A DNA stretch of 64,000 bases from Chryseobacterium fluminis (GTDB lineage: Bacteria; Bacteroidota; Bacteroidia; Flavobacteriales; Weeksellaceae), in the NCBI RefSeq assembly GCF_026314945.1, contig NZ_CP111121.1, forward strand, positions 1,612,001 to 1,676,000. Direction: 5' to 3'. This document shows positions 61,682-64,000 of the stretch, one piece after another. Within the stretch, counting starts at the first letter, position 1, and each line of letters opens with the position of its first letter. The position numbers were made by a program, and so were the translations under genes. Under the pieces are notes generated by a model that saw nothing but the letters and a program-made list of their open reading frames with translations, had not been told where the DNA came from and made no database searches.

Positions 61682-63127
61682 TCATACCGTTCCGTGTTTA
61701 TGAACAATATGTTTATATTCCAGAAAATCTTCCAAAGATGCCAAACCGTTTAATCTTCCCAGGCCACTAAGTTTATATCCTCCTTCTTCGAATTCATCCC
61801 TTACTTCAGCCCATGCATTGATCCAGACTGTTCCGGCTTCAAGCTCTCTCGCAATCTTTAAAGGGAGATCCACGTCCTGGCTCCAGACAGAAGCAGCCAA
61901 TCCATATACATTATCATTGGCTGATTCAATAGCTTCCTGCACTGTTTCAACAACCTGTACCGTAGCTACCGGCCCGAATGTTTCCTCCTGTACAATTTCC
62001 AGTTTATTGTGGGTTACCTGAAGCAATGTGGGGCGGTAAAAAGCTCCTGAGGCCAGCGGACCTTCAGTTATTTTTCCTCCGCGTACCAGTACTTTAGCAC
62101 CCTCGGATATTGCTTTTTCAACGGCCTTATCTACCCGTTCCACATTAGCTTTATCAATCATGGGTCCCATTTCGCTTTGTAAATCGGCGGCAGGCCCCAC
62201 TTTTACATTTTCCAGTCTTTCCGACAGCTTTCTGATCAATTGCTCTTCTATCCCATTCTGTACGATTATACGGCTGCCTGTCATACAAAACTGCCCGGCA
62301 AAAACGGTAATTGCCTTTTCAAGGGTAGGGACCGCCTTATCAAGATCAGCATCATTCAATACCAGCATAGGGGTCTTTCCTCCCAGTTCAAAGCCAAATC
62401 TTTTCAATTGAGGAGCGCCATTAGCCATTAATATTTTACCGGTACGTGTACTACCCGTATATGAAATTACAGGAGTATCAGGGGATTCCACCATCAATGC
62501 AGCACCCTCGCTTCCGCTTTCAGTGAATTGGTTAATGACTCCTTTGGGAAGACTTTTTACAGAGGCAAAAACTTCATTAACGAGAGCATTCACCTGAGCA
62601 GTCTGGGCAGGCATTTTAATAACCACAGTGCAGCCTGCCGCAAGGGCCGGAGCCAGGGAACGTACCATCAGAATGATGGGTGAATTCCATGGGACTATTA
62701 TTCCTGCTACTCCTACAGCTTCTGTCACTACTGCACTAAAAGAACCTGGCGATGTTTCCAGGGCACGTCCGGTCTGCGTAAGTGCCTGTGCTGCGAAGTA
62801 TCTCAGTTTTGGAGCAACCATGCTACATTCAAATTCAGCTTCGCCTTGTACTTTTCCATTTTCCAGGGTGAGTAAATTTACCAGCTTTTCGTGATAAGCT
62901 TCAAACTGGTCTGCCAGCTCATTCAGCACTTTATATCTTAGCTGGCGGTCGCTCTTCCAATTTGTTTCTTTAAATGCTCTTTTTGCAGCAGCTATTCCCA
63001 GTATCGCTTCTGCTTTTCCACCGTCTGCGAAAAGACCTATTTTTTCGCCATCTGCAGGGTTGAAGCTTTCCCTGTAATTCCCGTTATCAATCCATTCTCC
63101 ATCTATCCAGTTTAATGCTATGTTCAT
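61682..63127 (-). CDS. Aldehyde dehydrogenase, NAD(P)-dependent
   Basis: A 481-residue ALDH-superfamily enzyme. It has the catalytic Cys281 (FAGQFCMTGSR), the general base Glu247 (FELGGK), Asn148 (VPWNSP) and the cofactor-binding Lys171 (VIKMPAQT) with GSTRTG. The length and motifs are standard. It probably oxidises the aldehyde made by the GMC oxidoreductase whose gene lies 27 bases upstream on the same strand, converting an alcohol to an acid in two steps. The alcohol (e.g. benzyl alcohol, choline-like, furfuryl) cannot be identified. Confidence 0.92.
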   Translation of the reverse strand: MNIALNWIDGEWIDNGNYRESFNPADGEKIGLFADGGKAEAILGIAAAKRAFKETNWKSDRQLRYKVLNELADQFEAYHEKLVNLLTLENGKVQGEAEFECSMVAPKLRYFAAQALTQTGRALETSPGSFSAVVTEAVGVAGIIVPWNSPIILMVRSLAPALAAGCTVVIKMPAQTAQVNALVNEVFASVKSLPKGVINQFTESGSEGAALMVESPDTPVISYTGSTRTGKILMANGAPQLKRFGFELGGKTPMLVLNDADLDKAVPTLEKAITVFAGQFCMTGSRIIVQNGIEEQLIRKLSERLENVKVGPAADLQSEMGPMIDKANVERVDKAVEKAISEGAKVLVRGGKITEGPLASGAFYRPTLLQVTHNKLEIVQEETFGPVATVQVVETVQEAIESANDNVYGLAASVWSQDVDLPLKIARELEAGTVWINAWAEVRDEFEEGGYKLSGLGRLNGLASLEDFLEYKHIVHKHGTV

Positions 63128-63154
63128 ATCATTGAATTTATGCGGTTATTTGTG

Positions 63155-64000
63155 TTATTTGCTTTTTTTGATATCATCTGTAATTTTTTCGGCCAGCATT
63201 ATGATGGTTGGATTGGGTGCAGCTGAAACAGCATCAGGAAATATGGATGCATCCACTACCCTGAGGCCCTTGGTTTTATAAACCCTTCCGGCAAAATCCA
63301 CTACTGCACTTTTATCACTTTCTTCGCCCATCGGAACTGTAGAAAATGGATGATGATAAGTGTCCAATGTAGATCTTGCTGACTGAATAAGGTCTTCATC
63401 ACTTGTTACACCGGCACCAGGATTGAGCTCTTGTACGAAAATACCTTTTATGGGCTGGGAATTCCCTATTTTACGGGCAAGTTTAATTCCTTCTACCAGT
63501 CTTTTACGGTCTTCTTCTTCAGCTAAAAAATTGAGATCAATAATGGGTGCATCTTTCGGGTTTCTGCTGGAAAGTTTAAGGCTTCCTGATGATTTAGGAT
63601 TCGTTAATCCTACAGCCAGTACAAATCCTGCTTTTGTAGGACTTTGTTCATGTGGGAAGAGATGGGTAGCCGTAATATGCAAATCCAGTTCCCCGTCTTT
63701 TGCATAAGATGATCTGGTCCAGAGCTTAACCCCGATTACCGGAGTCTGTCTTCCTGTCTTGTGTGGATCCAAAGCATAGGCATTGTAATAGAACGGATGA
63801 TCGTATAACTTTTTACCTACCGGCAATTCTGCAATAACGGGAATCCCATGCTTATCAAGTTCCTCCTTAGGCCCGATTCCTGAGCGGAGTAATATTGCTG
63901 CGCTTCCATAGGTACCTGCAGAAAGTATAATTTCTTTAGCTTTGAAAACACTTCCGTCAGCGGTAATGACTCCTTTCGCTCTTTTTCCTTCAAACACAAC
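63155..64000 (-). CDS. GMC-family alcohol dehydrogenase/oxidase, N-terminus beyond window
   Basis: The last 281 residues of a GMC flavoprotein; the frame runs off the right edge. Seen are the FAD-domain end of the first half (LSAGTYGSAAILLRSGIG), the substrate domain and the C-terminal signature with the catalytic His in TYHHPFSTVPMG, then GLRVVDASIFPDAVSAAPNPTIIMLAEKI. It oxidises primary alcohols with FAD. The aldehyde dehydrogenase gene follows 27 bases downstream, so the two are likely one operon. Confidence 0.9.
   Translation of the reverse strand, partial: VVFEGKRAKGVITADGSVFKAKEIILSAGTYGSAAILLRSGIGPKEELDKHGIPVIAELPVGKKLYDHPFYYNAYALDPHKTGRQTPVIGVKLWTRSSYAKDGELDLHITATHLFPHEQSPTKAGFVLAVGLTNPKSSGSLKLSSRNPKDAPIIDLNFLAEEEDRKRLVEGIKLARKIGNSQPIKGIFVQELNPGAGVTSDEDLIQSARSTLDTYHHPFSTVPMGEESDKSAVVDFAGRVYKTKGLRVVDASIFPDAVSAAPNPTIIMLAEKITDDIKKSK

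Overview
The window looks like a chromosome segment of a Chryseobacterium-like flavobacterium (Bacteroidota). The evidence is AT-rich DNA, exact TTTG-N19-TAnnTTTG promoters (e.g. 4487-4517), a type IX secretion (T9SS) sorting tail, DUF5977/DUF6443 RHS proteins, OMP_b-brl-type barrels and a SusB-like GH97 enzyme. No tRNA, rRNA or CRISPR array was seen.

Layout. 1-891: edge of an unrecognised minus-strand gene. 1397-4370: metNIQ methionine importer behind a Met/Cys-coding leader peptide and a terminator hairpin; metN is split by a one-base frameshift. 4541-8290: GH3 beta-glucosidase, self-inhibited Fic protein with a repeated operator, small cupin. 8411-10750: a flanked-palindrome repeat and a TonB-receptor-like barrel. 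11412-24053: minus-strand T9SS/RHS polymorphic-toxin operon (beta-propeller protein with T9SS tail, DUF5977 RHS-like protein, RHS toxin, lipoprotein immunity candidates, displaced orphan toxin tip). Its RHS gene is broken by a 1261-bp IS3-family (IS407-like) element with a 4-bp target duplication. 24394-31606: DUF2652 protein, PLD-like membrane protein plus lipoprotein, metallophosphoesterase, second flanked palindrome, MFS exporter divergent from an Lrp regulator. 31884-33562: AT-rich, frameshifted HipA-like kinase with a DUF3037-like partner. 33719-37778: methyltransferase, then a minus-strand triad of P-loop GTPase, coiled-coil GTPase-associated protein and membrane protein. 38140-40886: four-gene operon ending in a histidine kinase and a LuxR-type response regulator. 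41108-45352: R-body (reb) locus with five RebB-family genes, one divergent RebB-like gene and four unknown proteins. 45940-47945: two unknown proteins. 48205-50446: SIP-type flavoprotein, AraC regulator, lipoprotein. 50692-55216: small unknown protein, two flavin oxidases and a DUF1826 protein; two of these promoters share a bipartite element. 55520-64000: GH97, DUF4142 lipoprotein, nitroreductase divergent from a frameshifted HxlR regulator, CDF transporter, DUF2945 protein, and an ALDH/GMC alcohol-oxidation pair running off the end.

Themes. The most distinctive content is competition machinery: the reb locus (contractile protein ribbons), the T9SS-linked RHS toxin/immunity island with an orphan tip, and two or three conflict-like modules (GTPase triad, HipA/DUF3037, PLD-like/lipoprotein). 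Three frameshifts (metN, hipA-like, hxlR) sit in or beside homopolymer runs, so either sequencing error or real slippage must be considered. All assignments come from reading the sequence and remembered family features; no database search was possible.
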